42,891 nt of DNA, from positions 1 to 42,891 of the forward strand of contig DATFLK010000092.1 in assembly GCA_035267815.1 (NCBI GenBank), written 5' to 3'. The position numbers and the translations under genes are program-made. The stretch is from DATFLK01 sp035267815. Lineage in GTDB: Bacteria > Pseudomonadota > Zetaproteobacteria > Mariprofundales > Mariprofundaceae. The notes beneath the pieces were generated by a model. It searched no databases. It had not been told where the DNA came from and worked only from the letters and a program-made list of their open reading frames with translations. Positions 1-7,473 of this stretch are shown here, one piece after another; position 1 is the first letter of the stretch; the number at the start of each line of letters is the position of its first letter.

Positions 1-1
1 C

Positions 2-483
2 CCATCTTTGTCGAACGCAAAGACTCTGAATGAAATATTTGGAGATGGGATTTTAAATACATCGTGGGGAATGTCTTTTGCTGAAGTAAAGGCAAAGTAT
101 CCGTCTGGAAAGAAGCAAGAAGCCATGGGAACGGTGCGTTATTTTATACATGACGGTAGAACATTATTTGGTATTGCGCGTAGCAAGAATGACTACATTG
201 GATTTATTTTTAATTCTGCCGGCAAGCTGAGTAGCGTCTCAATTGGAATGCCATCAGGCACTGGGGATGTCGAAAAGACTCAAAATGCAATTACATCCTC
301 AGTAGGTATCACGCCAGTTTCAACAAAGGATATTCATGGGTTCCCTGTTACTCGGTGGGCTGACGGTTTGGGCTTGTTATCGACTTAATGGAAACTTCGG
401 GAATATTGTCTAGAAACGTAACGCTGATGATTGAGAAAAAACCTACACCGTCAAATACTTCGAAGAAGGATCTAGGATTTTGA
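2..483 (+). pseudogene. Hypothetical protein gene, apparently frameshifted and cut by the window edge
   Basis: The first reading frame is open from the window edge and stops with TAA at 386-388. A second frame is open from 364 to its TGA at 481-483. It continues naturally from the sense of the first: the residues just before the stop read W-A-D-G-L-G, and the other frame picks up with G-L-V-I-D-L-M-E-T-S-G and ends in a basic tail. I infer a one-base frameshift between about 364 and 385, either a real mutation or a sequence error. A TTG at position 8 could start the frame, but upstream sequence is missing. No family recognised. The base composition looks more AT-rich than downstream. Confidence 0.5.
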
Positions 484-597
484 TTTTCAGGTAGTGGGCT
501 ATCCTCGAAATGGTAAGCGCGCATCTGTATGTCCTTTTCTGGGCGGTATGCTTTCGAGGTTAGTCCGGCCACATGACGTATGTGAAAGGGAGGGATC

Positions 598-1086
598 ATG
601 AAAAGATTGATAGTGGTCGTAATGGGGTTGCTCGCTAGTACATCGGTTGCTCAAGCCGGGACTGTCATCAATGCAGCGCCGGTGAAGGTCTACCAGGCCG
701 CTGAAAAAGTGGCGCTGGATCTTGGGGCAATGCCATCAGTTACCAACGATACACTCATGTATTTCAAAACCGATCCAGTCACCCTTAAACCTACGGCCAA
801 GCAATGCGATTGCGGTAGTATGTTTGGAATCCCATATGTTAAAGACAGCCGCACAATGGCCAATGTTTCCTATAAGGTCATAGTTAAAGCGGCAACCAAG
901 GGAGACTCCGAGATTGACGTGACGACGAGCATCGATGGGTATTATGATGAAAGCCGAAATAGCATCTCAAATTTCATGTCAGATAAGCGAGGGACTCGGA
1001 GCAAGACGCTTGATTGCAAAAGCACCGGAGCGTTTGAAGCCGCTTTTATCCGCAAGGTGAAGGGCGAACTTAGCAATAAAAAGTAG
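598..1086 (+). CDS. Hypothetical secreted protein
   Basis: A 162-residue protein with a clear Sec signal peptide: a basic start MKRL, a hydrophobic stretch to about residue 16, and an A-Q-A cleavage site near residue 20. A good ribosome site (gggagg) lies just upstream of the ATG. The mature part has a Cys-Asp-Cys-Gly motif near residues 70-73 and one more Cys near residue 140, which could form disulfides in the periplasm. I recognise no family. It follows the frameshifted gene in the same direction and shares its more AT-rich composition, so both may belong to acquired DNA. Confidence 0.7.
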   Translation: MKRLIVVVMGLLASTSVAQAGTVINAAPVKVYQAAEKVALDLGAMPSVTNDTLMYFKTDPVTLKPTAKQCDCGSMFGIPYVKDSRTMANVSYKVIVKAATKGDSEIDVTTSIDGYYDESRNSISNFMSDKRGTRSKTLDCKSTGAFEAAFIRKVKGELSNKK

Positions 1087-1266
1087 GGCCTGTGTGTTCG
1101 GCTTTTATTAGGTGTAGCGTTCTGTTGTTCCATAGGCATGTTGCTGCCGGTTGAGATAAAATGAGCTAGGACAAGGTGGGTAAACGACCATCTGTTGGTA
1201 TTTATGTTGGTATTTTTCAATATCGAATAAGGTAAATGCATATATATTGGCTTGATAGCATGGTAA

Positions 1267-1286
1267 TTCGAGTCCCCTTGGGACCA
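1267..1286 (+). other. tRNA 3'-end-like fragment, possible attachment-site remnant
   Basis: These 20 bases resemble the T-loop (TTCGAGT) and 3' acceptor end of a tRNA finishing in CCA. The preceding bases cannot pair to form a T-stem, and there is no D or anticodon arm, so this is not a tRNA gene. Such 3' fragments are typical of the distal end of an element integrated into a tRNA gene. It lies where the AT-richer left part gives way to chromosome-like sequence. No integrase is visible in the window, so the reading is tentative. Confidence 0.25.
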
Positions 1287-1313
1287 GGCAGAGGCCCGTC
1301 AGGGGCTGACCGG

Positions 1314-1343
1314 AACCCGGAAGCTAATGCTTCCGGGTTTTTT
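1314..1343 (+). terminator. Strong intrinsic terminator
   Basis: A perfect 11-bp inverted repeat (arms 1314-1324 and 1329-1339) encloses a TAAT loop. The descending arm runs directly into T residues to 1343. It would end transcription coming from the secreted hypothetical gene. The convergent nuclease-family gene ends at 1371 on the other strand. Confidence 0.85.
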
Positions 1344-1370
1344 GTGCCTGTTCCAGTGACAATCCGGTGT

Positions 1371-2183
1371 TTACTTCCATTTTGAGCTGGGAACCGGCAG
1401 GTGCATGGCTGTGTTCTTGACCGACCGCGGCATGTCCGGGAAGAAGTCGATGCCGGTCATGGCCTCGATCTTCGCTACAGAGACCACGTTGAAATGGTCG
1501 GTCCTTTTGTTGAAGACGACATATGCTGCCGCCTGATGGCTGTGGGGATCATAGATGATCTTGAACAGCTTGGTCGGGACGCGTGTGCCATCTTTCAGGG
1601 CATCCTTCACCTCGTTGGTGAAGACCGGTCCGGTGATCACATAGATATCGCCCTTGGTCAGCGCCAGGTGCCGGGTGGTTCCCTCGATCCACCGCCAGAT
1701 ATCACGGTTGTTCCAGCAGTTCTGCGGTATCACATTGGCCATTGAGAAGGACTGAGCAACCGCTTGCTGTGAGGTGAAGTCCTCGGCTGGTGCCAGTGTG
1801 CCGGGATCGTATGCCGACTTTTCATATGTGGCCGCACTGCTGCGTACTGCGACCGGTAGGCGCGTTTCGGCATGGAAATCGCCCTTGTCGTCGACGGAGT
1901 GCGCCTTTCGGATCCGGTCTGCCGTCAGATGCTCGGCGGTCCAGAGGGGAGTGCGTGTGATCCCGGAGTAGGCGGCTGCATATCCATCGAAGCAGAGCTC
2001 GGTGACCTTTTGGGCCCGGTCGACCTGTTTGATCTCCGGGGCCTGGTTGTCGAGATACTGATTGTTACAGTGGTTTGAACGGGCAAAGGCCGAGTGCTCG
2101 CCGAATGCCAGTGAGAAAAGGGCGAGGGACAGGGCCATTGCGATATGGTTCGGACGGATATGTTCGAGCTGGTTGCGCATCAT
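1371..2183 (-). CDS. Secreted DNA/RNA non-specific endonuclease family protein lacking the catalytic His
   Basis: A 270-residue protein with an N-terminal signal peptide (hydrophobic about 15-28, cleavage near A-F-A). The body matches the Serratia-type nuclease family (Endonuclease_NS). The region around 124-136 is the usual Y-D-R-G-H-L-A-P site, S-F-S-M-A-N near 145-150 is the following strand, and N-N-R-D-I-W at 158-163 carries the Mg-binding Asn position. The signature here reads D-P-G-T (126-129) instead of D-R-G-H, so both the Arg and the general-base His are gone. The codons are clear (gat ccc ggc aca). It may be catalytically dead, for example a binding protein. An upstream AGGAGAG-like ribosome site supports the first or second ATG. 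Confidence 0.75.
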   Translation of the reverse strand: MMRNQLEHIRPNHIAMALSLALFSLAFGEHSAFARSNHCNNQYLDNQAPEIKQVDRAQKVTELCFDGYAAAYSGITRTPLWTAEHLTADRIRKAHSVDDKGDFHAETRLPVAVRSSAATYEKSAYDPGTLAPAEDFTSQQAVAQSFSMANVIPQNCWNNRDIWRWIEGTTRHLALTKGDIYVITGPVFTNEVKDALKDGTRVPTKLFKIIYDPHSHQAAAYVVFNKRTDHFNVVSVAKIEAMTGIDFFPDMPRSVKNTAMHLPVPSSKWK

Positions 2184-2446
2184 GATGCTGCTCTCCTAAT
2201 GGAATCAAATATATCCTCCTCCACAATACCCCATTGCCAAGATATACAAGTGCCTTATATCACCAAACCGGACACCTGCAAGTTAATCTTCATTCATCTT
2301 TCCGTGTGCAGCCAAGCGTGTCCTTTGCGTGGCTTTGTATGGCGTCCGGTGGGATAAGTGCATCTTGACGATTCTCTTATGTGTTATGCAATAGGGACTG
2401 CGGGTGGTTGTTTCAACCCCTGATGGACACATCGGGCACGGATCAT
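2184..2446. other. Intergenic region between the nuclease homologue and tRNA-Lys
   Basis: No convincing gene is present. The left part holds the ribosome site of the divergent nuclease-family gene. A second promoter-like pair, TTGACG (2365-2370) and TGCAAT (2387-2392) with a 16-base spacer, lies further from the tRNA than its better promoter. Short reading frames here lack ribosome sites and recognisable products. Confidence 0.5.
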
Positions 2447-2452
2447 TATATT
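2424..2452 (+). promoter_or_regulatory. Sigma-70 promoter of tRNA-Lys
   Basis: A -35 box TGGACA (2424-2429) and a -10 box TATATT (2447-2452) are separated by exactly 17 bases, about 50 bases before the tRNA. A GC-rich stretch follows the -10 box. That kind of discriminator is usual at stable-RNA promoters under stringent control. Confidence 0.55.
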
Positions 2453-2503
2453 GCCGCCCCGTGCATGCGGCATGCTCGCGGGTGGCTGTCATGGCACTCT
2501 TTT

Positions 2504-2579
2504 GGGCCGGTAGCTCAGTTGGTAGAGCAGCAGACTTTTAATCTGCGGGTCACTGGTTCGAGACCAGTCCGGCTCACCA
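2504..2579 (+). tRNA. tRNA-Lys (anticodon TTT)
   Basis: A 76-base cloverleaf with CCA encoded. The acceptor arm GGGCCGG pairs with CCGGCTC (one G-T pair), and the anticodon loop CTTTTAA is closed by GCAGA/TCTGC. It stands alone with its own promoter upstream and a terminator immediately downstream. A second Lys tRNA (CTT) lies at 5819-5894. Confidence 0.97.
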
Positions 2580-2587
2580 GTTCGTCA

Positions 2588-2614
2588 AGAGGGGCTTTGC
2601 CCCTCTTTTTCTTT
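2588..2614 (+). terminator. Terminator of tRNA-Lys, abutting the IS insertion
   Basis: An 8-bp stem (2588-2595 with 2599-2606) and TTT loop are followed by a T-rich tract reaching 2614. The insertion sequence begins at 2615. The last eight T-rich bases form the left copy of the target duplication, so the tract survived the insertion intact. Confidence 0.8.
2607..2614. repeat. Left target site duplication (8 bp) of the IS element
   Basis: TTTTCTTT here is repeated exactly at 3335-3342 on the other side of the element. An 8-bp duplication is what the IS1595 family generates. Confidence 0.85.
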
Positions 2615-3334
2615 GGGGCTGTAGTAGCTAAGGCCTAGCTGTTTGTCTGTTTATACCAATATTTTAGCTGCTTTAGAAGGTCTGCATGGTTGCCTCCATT
2701 GAAGCGCCATTCACACTCCTTCAGAAACCAGTAGAAATTGTCCTGCTTGATACCGTTGTATCGTCGCATGTGACGCTTTGCCTAGTTCCAGAAATTCTCG
2801 ATCCCGTTGATATGATTTTGCTTGTGTGCGAAGAGCTTTGAATGGTTGATCCGACGGTGGTGGAAGTCCGATATATCCAGTGCATTGTATGAGCCTAATG
2901 CGTCCGTATAGACGACACTGTCCGGCTCAACCTTCTCCTCGATGATTGGCAGCAGGGTCTCTGTTCTGGCGTTGGGAATGATCGCCGTATAGACCTTGCC
3001 ACCTCGCTTCAGCAGGCCAAATACAGCCACTTTCCCTGCCGCACCGCGTCCGCGTTTACCCTTGCGGACGCCACCGAAATAGCTCTCGTCAGCTTCGACT
3101 TCGCCACTGAGCTGGTAACTCGGAAGCTTGCTCGCAATGAGATGGCGAAGACGCATGAAAAAGCGGGCCGATGTGTTGGATTGAACGCCTACGATCTCGG
3201 CTGCTGCTCTCGCTGTACTACCGGCAACAAAGTGCTCAATCAGCCTGCTTTGCTGGCGTGGACTAAGTCTGCTTTTCCGAGTCTGCATCGTAGCCACAAT
3301 AGAACCTCCTACGGTCCTTAGCTACTACAGCCCC
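2615..3334 (-). mobile_element. IS1595-family insertion sequence (IS1016-like), complete, 720 bp
   Basis: The element is bounded by perfect 19-bp terminal inverted repeats, 2615-2633 (beginning ggggctg) and 3316-3334, and flanked by an exact 8-bp direct repeat. It holds one transposase reading frame on the minus strand that fills nearly the whole element. The length, the GGGG-starting ends and a transposase of about 220 residues fit the small IS1016 subgroup; that subgroup call is from memory. It inserted between tRNA-Lys and the end of hslU, disrupting neither gene. Intact ends could still be moved by a transposase supplied in trans. Confidence 0.92.
2635..3297 (-). pseudogene. IS1595-family (ISXO2-like) transposase interrupted by an amber stop
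   Basis: The frame encodes an N-terminal helix-turn-helix-like region (about 10-55) and the ISXO2-like DDE domain. D-E-S-Y-F-G-G near 70, Y-T-D near 130 and the E of N-G-I-E-N-F-W near 168 look like the catalytic triad. A TAG at codon 172 (2782-2784) ends the product at 171 residues. The same frame then continues for 48 more sense codons (A-K-R-H-M-R-R-Y-N-G-I and onward) to a natural TAG at 2635-2637, giving an expected 220 residues. The amber sits where CAG (Gln) would fit, a single C-to-T change. The C-terminal part is normally conserved, so the truncated form is probably inactive. Confidence 0.88.
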
Positions 3335-3342
3335 TTTTCTTT
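3335..3342. repeat. Right target site duplication (8 bp) of the IS element
   Basis: An exact copy of 2607-2614 (TTTTCTTT), directly next to the right inverted repeat. It lies 8 bases before the stop codon of the convergent hslU. Confidence 0.85.
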
Positions 3343-3350
3343 TGCCGAAT

Positions 3351-4700
3351 CTAGAGAATGTAGCGCGACAGGTCTTCGTCGTCGCTGATGTCCTTCAGCT
3401 GTTCGCGGACGAATGCCTCGTCCACGACCAGTGTTTTGCTGGAGAGATCCGGTGCGCGGTAACTGACATCCTCGAGAACCCGCTCCAGCAGGGTATGTAG
3501 TCGGCGTGCTCCGATGTTCTCGGTCTGCTCGTTGACATGGACGGCCAAGCGGGCGATCTCGGCGATGCCATTTTCCGTGAATTCTACCTTCAGCCCTTCC
3601 GTCGCCATTAGGGCAACATACTGGCGTGTCAGTGCGTTCTCCGGTTCCGTCAGGATGCGTCGGAAGTCCTCTTCGTTCAGTGCTGTCATTGAGACACGGA
3701 TGGGGAATCGTCCCTGCAGTTCCGGGATCAGGTCGGACGGCTTGGCCAGATGAAAGGCGCCAGAGGCGATGAAGAGGATATGGTCCGTGTTGACTGTACC
3801 GTTGCGGGTGTTGACGGTGGTGCCTTCGACCAGCGGCAGCAGATCGCGCTGGACACCCTCCCGCGAGATGTCGCCGTCCTTGCCCTCGCGGTGGGTGATC
3901 TTGTCCATCTCGTCGAGGAAGACGATACCACTGTTCTCGGCGCGGGCGATGGCCTCCTCCTTGATCCGTTCCATGTCGAGCATGCGATTGGCCTCTTCCT
4001 GCTGCAGATACTTCAGGGCATCGCGCACTGGCATTTTGCGTCGTTTGCGTTTGTCGCCCAGTAGGTTGCCAAACATGTCTTTCATGCTCAGGTCCAACTC
4101 CTCACTTCCTTGGTTGGAGAAGACCTGCAGCATTGGCGCCTGCGGCGAGGTGGCGACCTCGATCTCCACCTGGCGATCATTCAGTTCCCCGAGACGCAAT
4201 TTGTGGCGCATCTTTTCACGCGAATCGCGGCTGACATTGGCTGGAGGGGCATCGGCGGAGACCGGGCCCGATGGCGGCACCGGATGGGGGATCAGGATGT
4301 CCAGAAGACGATCCTCAGCAGCCTCTTCGGCGCGGTTCTGAACCTGCGACAGGTGCTCCTCTTGGACAATCTTGATGGCCATGTCGACGAGGTCGCGTAC
4401 GATCGATTCCACATCGCGTCCGACGTAGCCCACCTCGGTGTATTTGGTCGCCTCCACCTTGATGAAGGGAGCCCTTGCTAGGCGAGCCAGCCGCCGGGCA
4501 ATCTCGGTTTTTCCCACGCCAGTGGGGCCGATCATCAGGATGTTCTTGGGTGTAATTTCCTCGCGCATAGGGGAGGGGACCTGTTGGCGCCGCCAGCGGT
4601 TGCGCAGGGCGATGGCCACGGCGCGCTTGGCATCATTCTGGCCGATGATGTAGCGATCTAGCTCGGATTCGATCTCACGCGGGGTCATGGTTTCACTCAC
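3351..4700 (-). CDS. hslU: HslU, ATPase subunit of the HslUV protease
   Basis: The AAA+ unfoldase ring that feeds substrates to the HslV peptidase in the cytoplasm. The 449 residues match the usual HslU length. The N-terminal T-P-R-E-I start and Y-I-I-G-Q box are followed by Walker A G-P-T-G-V-G-K-T (58-65), the V-G-Y-V-G-R-D-V-E-S pore/box region, a helical I-domain insert, Walker B with F-L-D-E-M-D-K, sensor I, and the C-terminal E-D-L-S-R-Y-I-L tail that docks on HslV. Its ATG overlaps the hslV stop by 4 bases, so the two are translationally coupled. The end lies close to the IS element. Confidence 0.97.
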   Translation of the reverse strand: MSETMTPREIESELDRYIIGQNDAKRAVAIALRNRWRRQQVPSPMREEITPKNILMIGPTGVGKTEIARRLARLARAPFIKVEATKYTEVGYVGRDVESIVRDLVDMAIKIVQEEHLSQVQNRAEEAAEDRLLDILIPHPVPPSGPVSADAPPANVSRDSREKMRHKLRLGELNDRQVEIEVATSPQAPMLQVFSNQGSEELDLSMKDMFGNLLGDKRKRRKMPVRDALKYLQQEEANRMLDMERIKEEAIARAENSGIVFLDEMDKITHREGKDGDISREGVQRDLLPLVEGTTVNTRNGTVNTDHILFIASGAFHLAKPSDLIPELQGRFPIRVSMTALNEEDFRRILTEPENALTRQYVALMATEGLKVEFTENGIAEIARLAVHVNEQTENIGARRLHTLLERVLEDVSYRAPDLSSKTLVVDEAFVREQLKDISDDEDLSRYIL

Positions 4701-5266
4701 GCCTTGCTGCCTCCGTCGATGGTTTCAACGCGGATCTCCGAATTGGTGTAGATACAGATGTCGGCGGCGATCCGCATCGCTTCGCGCACGATCTTCTCGG
4801 CATCCATTTCGGTATGCCGCTGCAGCGCGGTGGCAGCGGCCTTGGCATAGGCGCCGCCCGAGCCGATGGCGGCCACTGCCTCATCCGGCTCCAGGACATC
4901 ACCTGTGCCGGAGATGAGCAGGATGCGCTCCCTGTCGGCTACGATCATCATCGCTTCGAGCTTGCGCAGGTAGCGGTCGGTACGCCACTCCTTGGCCAGC
5001 GCCACGGCGGCGCGGGTTAGGTTGCCACCATGTTCGTCCAGCTTGGCCTCGAAACGCTCGAAGAGGTTCATGGCATCGGCGGTGGAGCCGGCGAAACCGG
5101 CAAGAATGGCACCATCCCGGATAGAGCGGACCTTGCGCGCGCCGTGCTTGATCACCGTGTCGCCCAATGTCACCTGGCCGTCGCCGGCAATAGCGGTCCG
5201 GCCGTTTTTGTGAACACAGCAGATGGTGGTGCCGCGCATGCCGGGTTTTCGTTGTGGTTCACTCAT
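4697..5266 (-). CDS. hslV: HslV, peptidase subunit of the HslUV protease
   Basis: An N-terminal-threonine peptidase of the proteasome beta-type fold. The sequence runs M-R-G-T-T-I then A-G-D-G-Q-V-T-L-G, typical of HslV; removal of the first 12 residues would expose the catalytic Thr13. The ATG at 5266 was chosen because a GAGAGGG ribosome site lies about 9 bases upstream, while the internal Met10 has none. The 189 residues are slightly longer than the short-start family members because of this leader. First gene of an hslV-hslU operon. Confidence 0.97.
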   Translation of the reverse strand: MSEPQRKPGMRGTTICCVHKNGRTAIAGDGQVTLGDTVIKHGARKVRSIRDGAILAGFAGSTADAMNLFERFEAKLDEHGGNLTRAAVALAKEWRTDRYLRKLEAMMIVADRERILLISGTGDVLEPDEAVAAIGSGGAYAKAAATALQRHTEMDAEKIVREAMRIAADICIYTNSEIRVETIDGGSKA

Positions 5267-5406
5267 AGGCTTCTACCCTCTCAATGCTGGACGGGAGGTC
5301 GTCGACCGAAGGATGTGCCGCCTGACCCTTTGGCGCAACCACCCATTTGATGTGCCGGCAGCCCTCCGAATCGCGATGTTCGGGGTGGATGTCGCCATTT
5401 CGGGGA

Positions 5407-5435
5407 TTGACGAAACGGCGATGTGGGCTTAAGTT
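5407..5435 (+). promoter_or_regulatory. Candidate promoter region for the tRNA cluster
   Basis: TTGACG at 5407-5412 with TAAGTT 17 bases later (5430-5435) lies upstream of tRNA-Pro. An alternative pair, TTGCGC (5434-5439) and GATCAT (5457-5462), also has a 17-base spacer and is nearer the gene. Neither is a strong match. The 5267-5476 gap must also hold the divergent hslV promoter. Confidence 0.3.
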
Positions 5436-5476
5436 GCGCCGCCTTTTAAATGGCACGATCATACGGACGGAAGAGC

Positions 5477-5553
<77 letters not shown>

Positions 5554-5593
5554 TTTTTCCGCCAGTGGGTCGCAACCGGGACGCGTCTGGCGA

Positions 5594-5670
5594 GCGCCTG
5601 TAGCTCAACAGGATAGAGCAACGGCCTTCTAAGCCGTAGGTTGCAGGTTCGAGCCCTGCCAGGCGCGCCA
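5594..5670 (+). tRNA. tRNA-Arg (anticodon TCT)
   Basis: A 77-base cloverleaf with encoded CCA. The acceptor arm GCGCCTG pairs with CAGGCGC, and the anticodon loop is CTTCTAA. It reads AGA and probably AGG codons. Confidence 0.97.
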
Positions 5671-5689
5671 TATGATCGGTCATGGCTAC

Positions 5690-5765
5690 GGTGGATGTAG
5701 CTCAATGGTAGAGCCCCGGCTTGTGGTGCCGGTGGTTGTGGGTTCGAGTCCCATCATCCACCCCA
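5690..5765 (+). tRNA. tRNA-His (anticodon GTG)
   Basis: A cloverleaf with acceptor arm GTGGATG/CATCCAC, anticodon loop TTGTGGT, discriminator C and encoded CCA. The preceding G (5690) gives the extra G-1 opposite C73 that identifies tRNA-His, so it is included. Confidence 0.97.
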
Positions 5766-5818
5766 GTTTTGGAAGTGAAGTTGCAAGTCGCATGAGTATG
5801 CATATGATTCGCTTCGGC

Positions 5819-5894
<76 letters not shown>

Positions 5895-5903
5895 TATGTG
5901 CGA

Positions 5904-5936
5904 GGGAGCAAGGTTGCCTTGCTCCCTTCTTTTTTT
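5904..5936 (+). terminator. Terminator of the Pro-Arg-His-Lys tRNA transcript
   Basis: A perfect 10-bp stem (5904-5913 with 5917-5926) and TTG loop, followed by a T-rich tract with seven consecutive T. It separates the tRNA cluster from tRNA-Leu and tig. Confidence 0.9.
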
Positions 5937-5973
5937 GCGCGAGGGGGATAGGGAAGCCTGGCATGATCACAAT

Positions 5974-6058
5974 GCGAGAGTGGCGGAACTGGTAGACGCG
6001 CAGGATTTAGGTTCCTGTACCTTTTGGTGTGGGGGTTCGACTCCCCCCTCTCGTACCA
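5974..6058 (+). tRNA. tRNA-Leu (anticodon TAG)
   Basis: An 85-base class II tRNA with a long variable arm. The acceptor arm GCGAGAG pairs with CTCTCGT (one G-T closing pair), the anticodon loop is TTTAGGT, and CCA is encoded. It lies 74 bases before tig and may share its transcript. A GC-rich hairpin (6103-6116) stands between them. Confidence 0.97.
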
Positions 6059-6132
6059 GTTTGGCGCGATGGCGCCGGAACAACTGAGGAAAACTAGAAA
6101 GTGGGGCGTCCGCCCCGGTTCGGAGGAAAAAC

Positions 6133-7473
6133 ATGATTCAGACGGAAGTAAAAGAGCTGGGACCGAATGAGTATGACGTGCGTGTCCATGTAGCCGATAC
6201 CGATTACGCAGAGGTGTACGAGCGTCAGGTCCAGAGAGTGGCGGCACAGGCCAGCCTGCCGGGATTCCGCCCCGGCAAACTGCCCCGCAATGTCGTGGAA
6301 CAGCAGTTCGGCGCCAAGCTTCGCGAAGAGACCGTCTCCGAGCTGGTGCAGGCGAACTATGCCGAGGCGATCGAGTCCAGCGGCCTTACGCCGGCCGTAC
6401 AGCCCGAGCTTGATGTGCCGGAGATTCAGCCGGCATCCGGTTTCGATTTTACCCTCAAGGTGGTGACATGGCCGGACGTGGAACCGAAAGCGCTCGACAA
6501 GCTCTCATTCACCCGTACCGAGGTCGAGGTGACCGATGCCGATGTGCAGGGCGTGGTGGATCGCCTGATGAAGGGCGAGGTGAGTTACGAGCCGCAGGAG
6601 GATCGTGAGGCGGAGCATGGTGACGAGTTGCATATCGATTTCACCGGCTACGTTGGCGACGAGCCTTTCGAGGGTGGTCAGGGCGAGAATATGCGCATGG
6701 TCTTGGGCGAGGGACGTTTCCTACCCGATTTCGAAGAGGGGCTGAAGGGTGCTAAGGTCGGAGAGGAGCGCTCCTTCCATGTGCAGTTCCCCGACGATTA
6801 CGGCCATGCGCCGCTGGCCGGCCAGAAGGCCCGCTTCGATGCTCAGGTCCGGCAGGTGGCCGTGCCATCGCAGGCGGAGGATGAAGAGGCGCTGGCGAAG
6901 ATGCTCGGGTTCGACAGCCTTGATGCATTGAAGAGTGATATCCGAGAGAAGTTGGAAGGGCAGGCAGAGCAGGCTGCGTACGAATCGAACCGCAAAGCGA
7001 TGTTCGATGCATTGATCGAAGCCAATAGTCTCGAATTGCCGGAGCCGCTGGTGCGTCAGGACATGCGTCAGACGATGACGCGCGTTGCCAAGTCAATGCG
7101 CGAGCAGGGGCAGGATCCGACGAATGAACAGTTCGAGCAGCAGGAGTTTCAGAATGCCCTGCGTGAGAACTCCGAATACAGCCTGAAGGTTTCTCTGCTG
7201 CTGCAGTCGGTGCGCGAGCAGGGGAAGCTAGAGGTCTCCGACAGCGAGCTGGAGGCGGAGCTCGACAAGCAGGCCGAGCAGTACCCCGAGGAGCAGCGCG
7301 AGCAGTTCAAGCAGTGGATGCATTCCCAGCGCGAGCAGGTCGAGGGACTGCGCAACGGATTGCTTGAGAAAAAATGTGTAGAGTTCATGATGTCCAAGGC
7401 GAAGGCCAAGACGGAAAGCATGAACCTGTCCGAATGGCAGGCCAAACAGGATGAGATGAAGGAGGCCGCATGA
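6133..7473 (+). CDS. tig: Trigger factor
   Basis: The ribosome-bound chaperone with peptidyl-prolyl isomerase activity that meets nascent chains at the exit tunnel. The 446 residues show the usual three parts: an N-terminal ribosome-binding domain with the G-F-R-P-G-K-L-P signature near 36-43, an FKBP-like domain around 155-245 (I-D-F-T-G-Y, then E-G-G-Q), and a long helical C-terminal chaperone domain rich in Glu/Gln/Arg. The ATG follows a strong GGAGG-type site. First gene of tig-clpP-clpX-lon, the usual proteobacterial order. Confidence 0.97.
   Translation: MIQTEVKELGPNEYDVRVHVADTDYAEVYERQVQRVAAQASLPGFRPGKLPRNVVEQQFGAKLREETVSELVQANYAEAIESSGLTPAVQPELDVPEIQPASGFDFTLKVVTWPDVEPKALDKLSFTRTEVEVTDADVQGVVDRLMKGEVSYEPQEDREAEHGDELHIDFTGYVGDEPFEGGQGENMRMVLGEGRFLPDFEEGLKGAKVGEERSFHVQFPDDYGHAPLAGQKARFDAQVRQVAVPSQAEDEEALAKMLGFDSLDALKSDIREKLEGQAEQAAYESNRKAMFDALIEANSLELPEPLVRQDMRQTMTRVAKSMREQGQDPTNEQFEQQEFQNALRENSEYSLKVSLLLQSVREQGKLEVSDSELEAELDKQAEQYPEEQREQFKQWMHSQREQVEGLRNGLLEKKCVEFMMSKAKAKTESMNLSEWQAKQDEMKEAA

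Noticed and set aside
348..599. An 83-codon minus-strand frame near the left edge
   Set aside because: It overlaps the frameshifted gene's end and has no recognisable product or ribosome site.
1240..1345. Considered as a small RNA or a complete tRNA
   Set aside because: Only the T-loop and 3' end resemble a tRNA; the other arms cannot form. No promoter-like pair is close enough to support a separate RNA.
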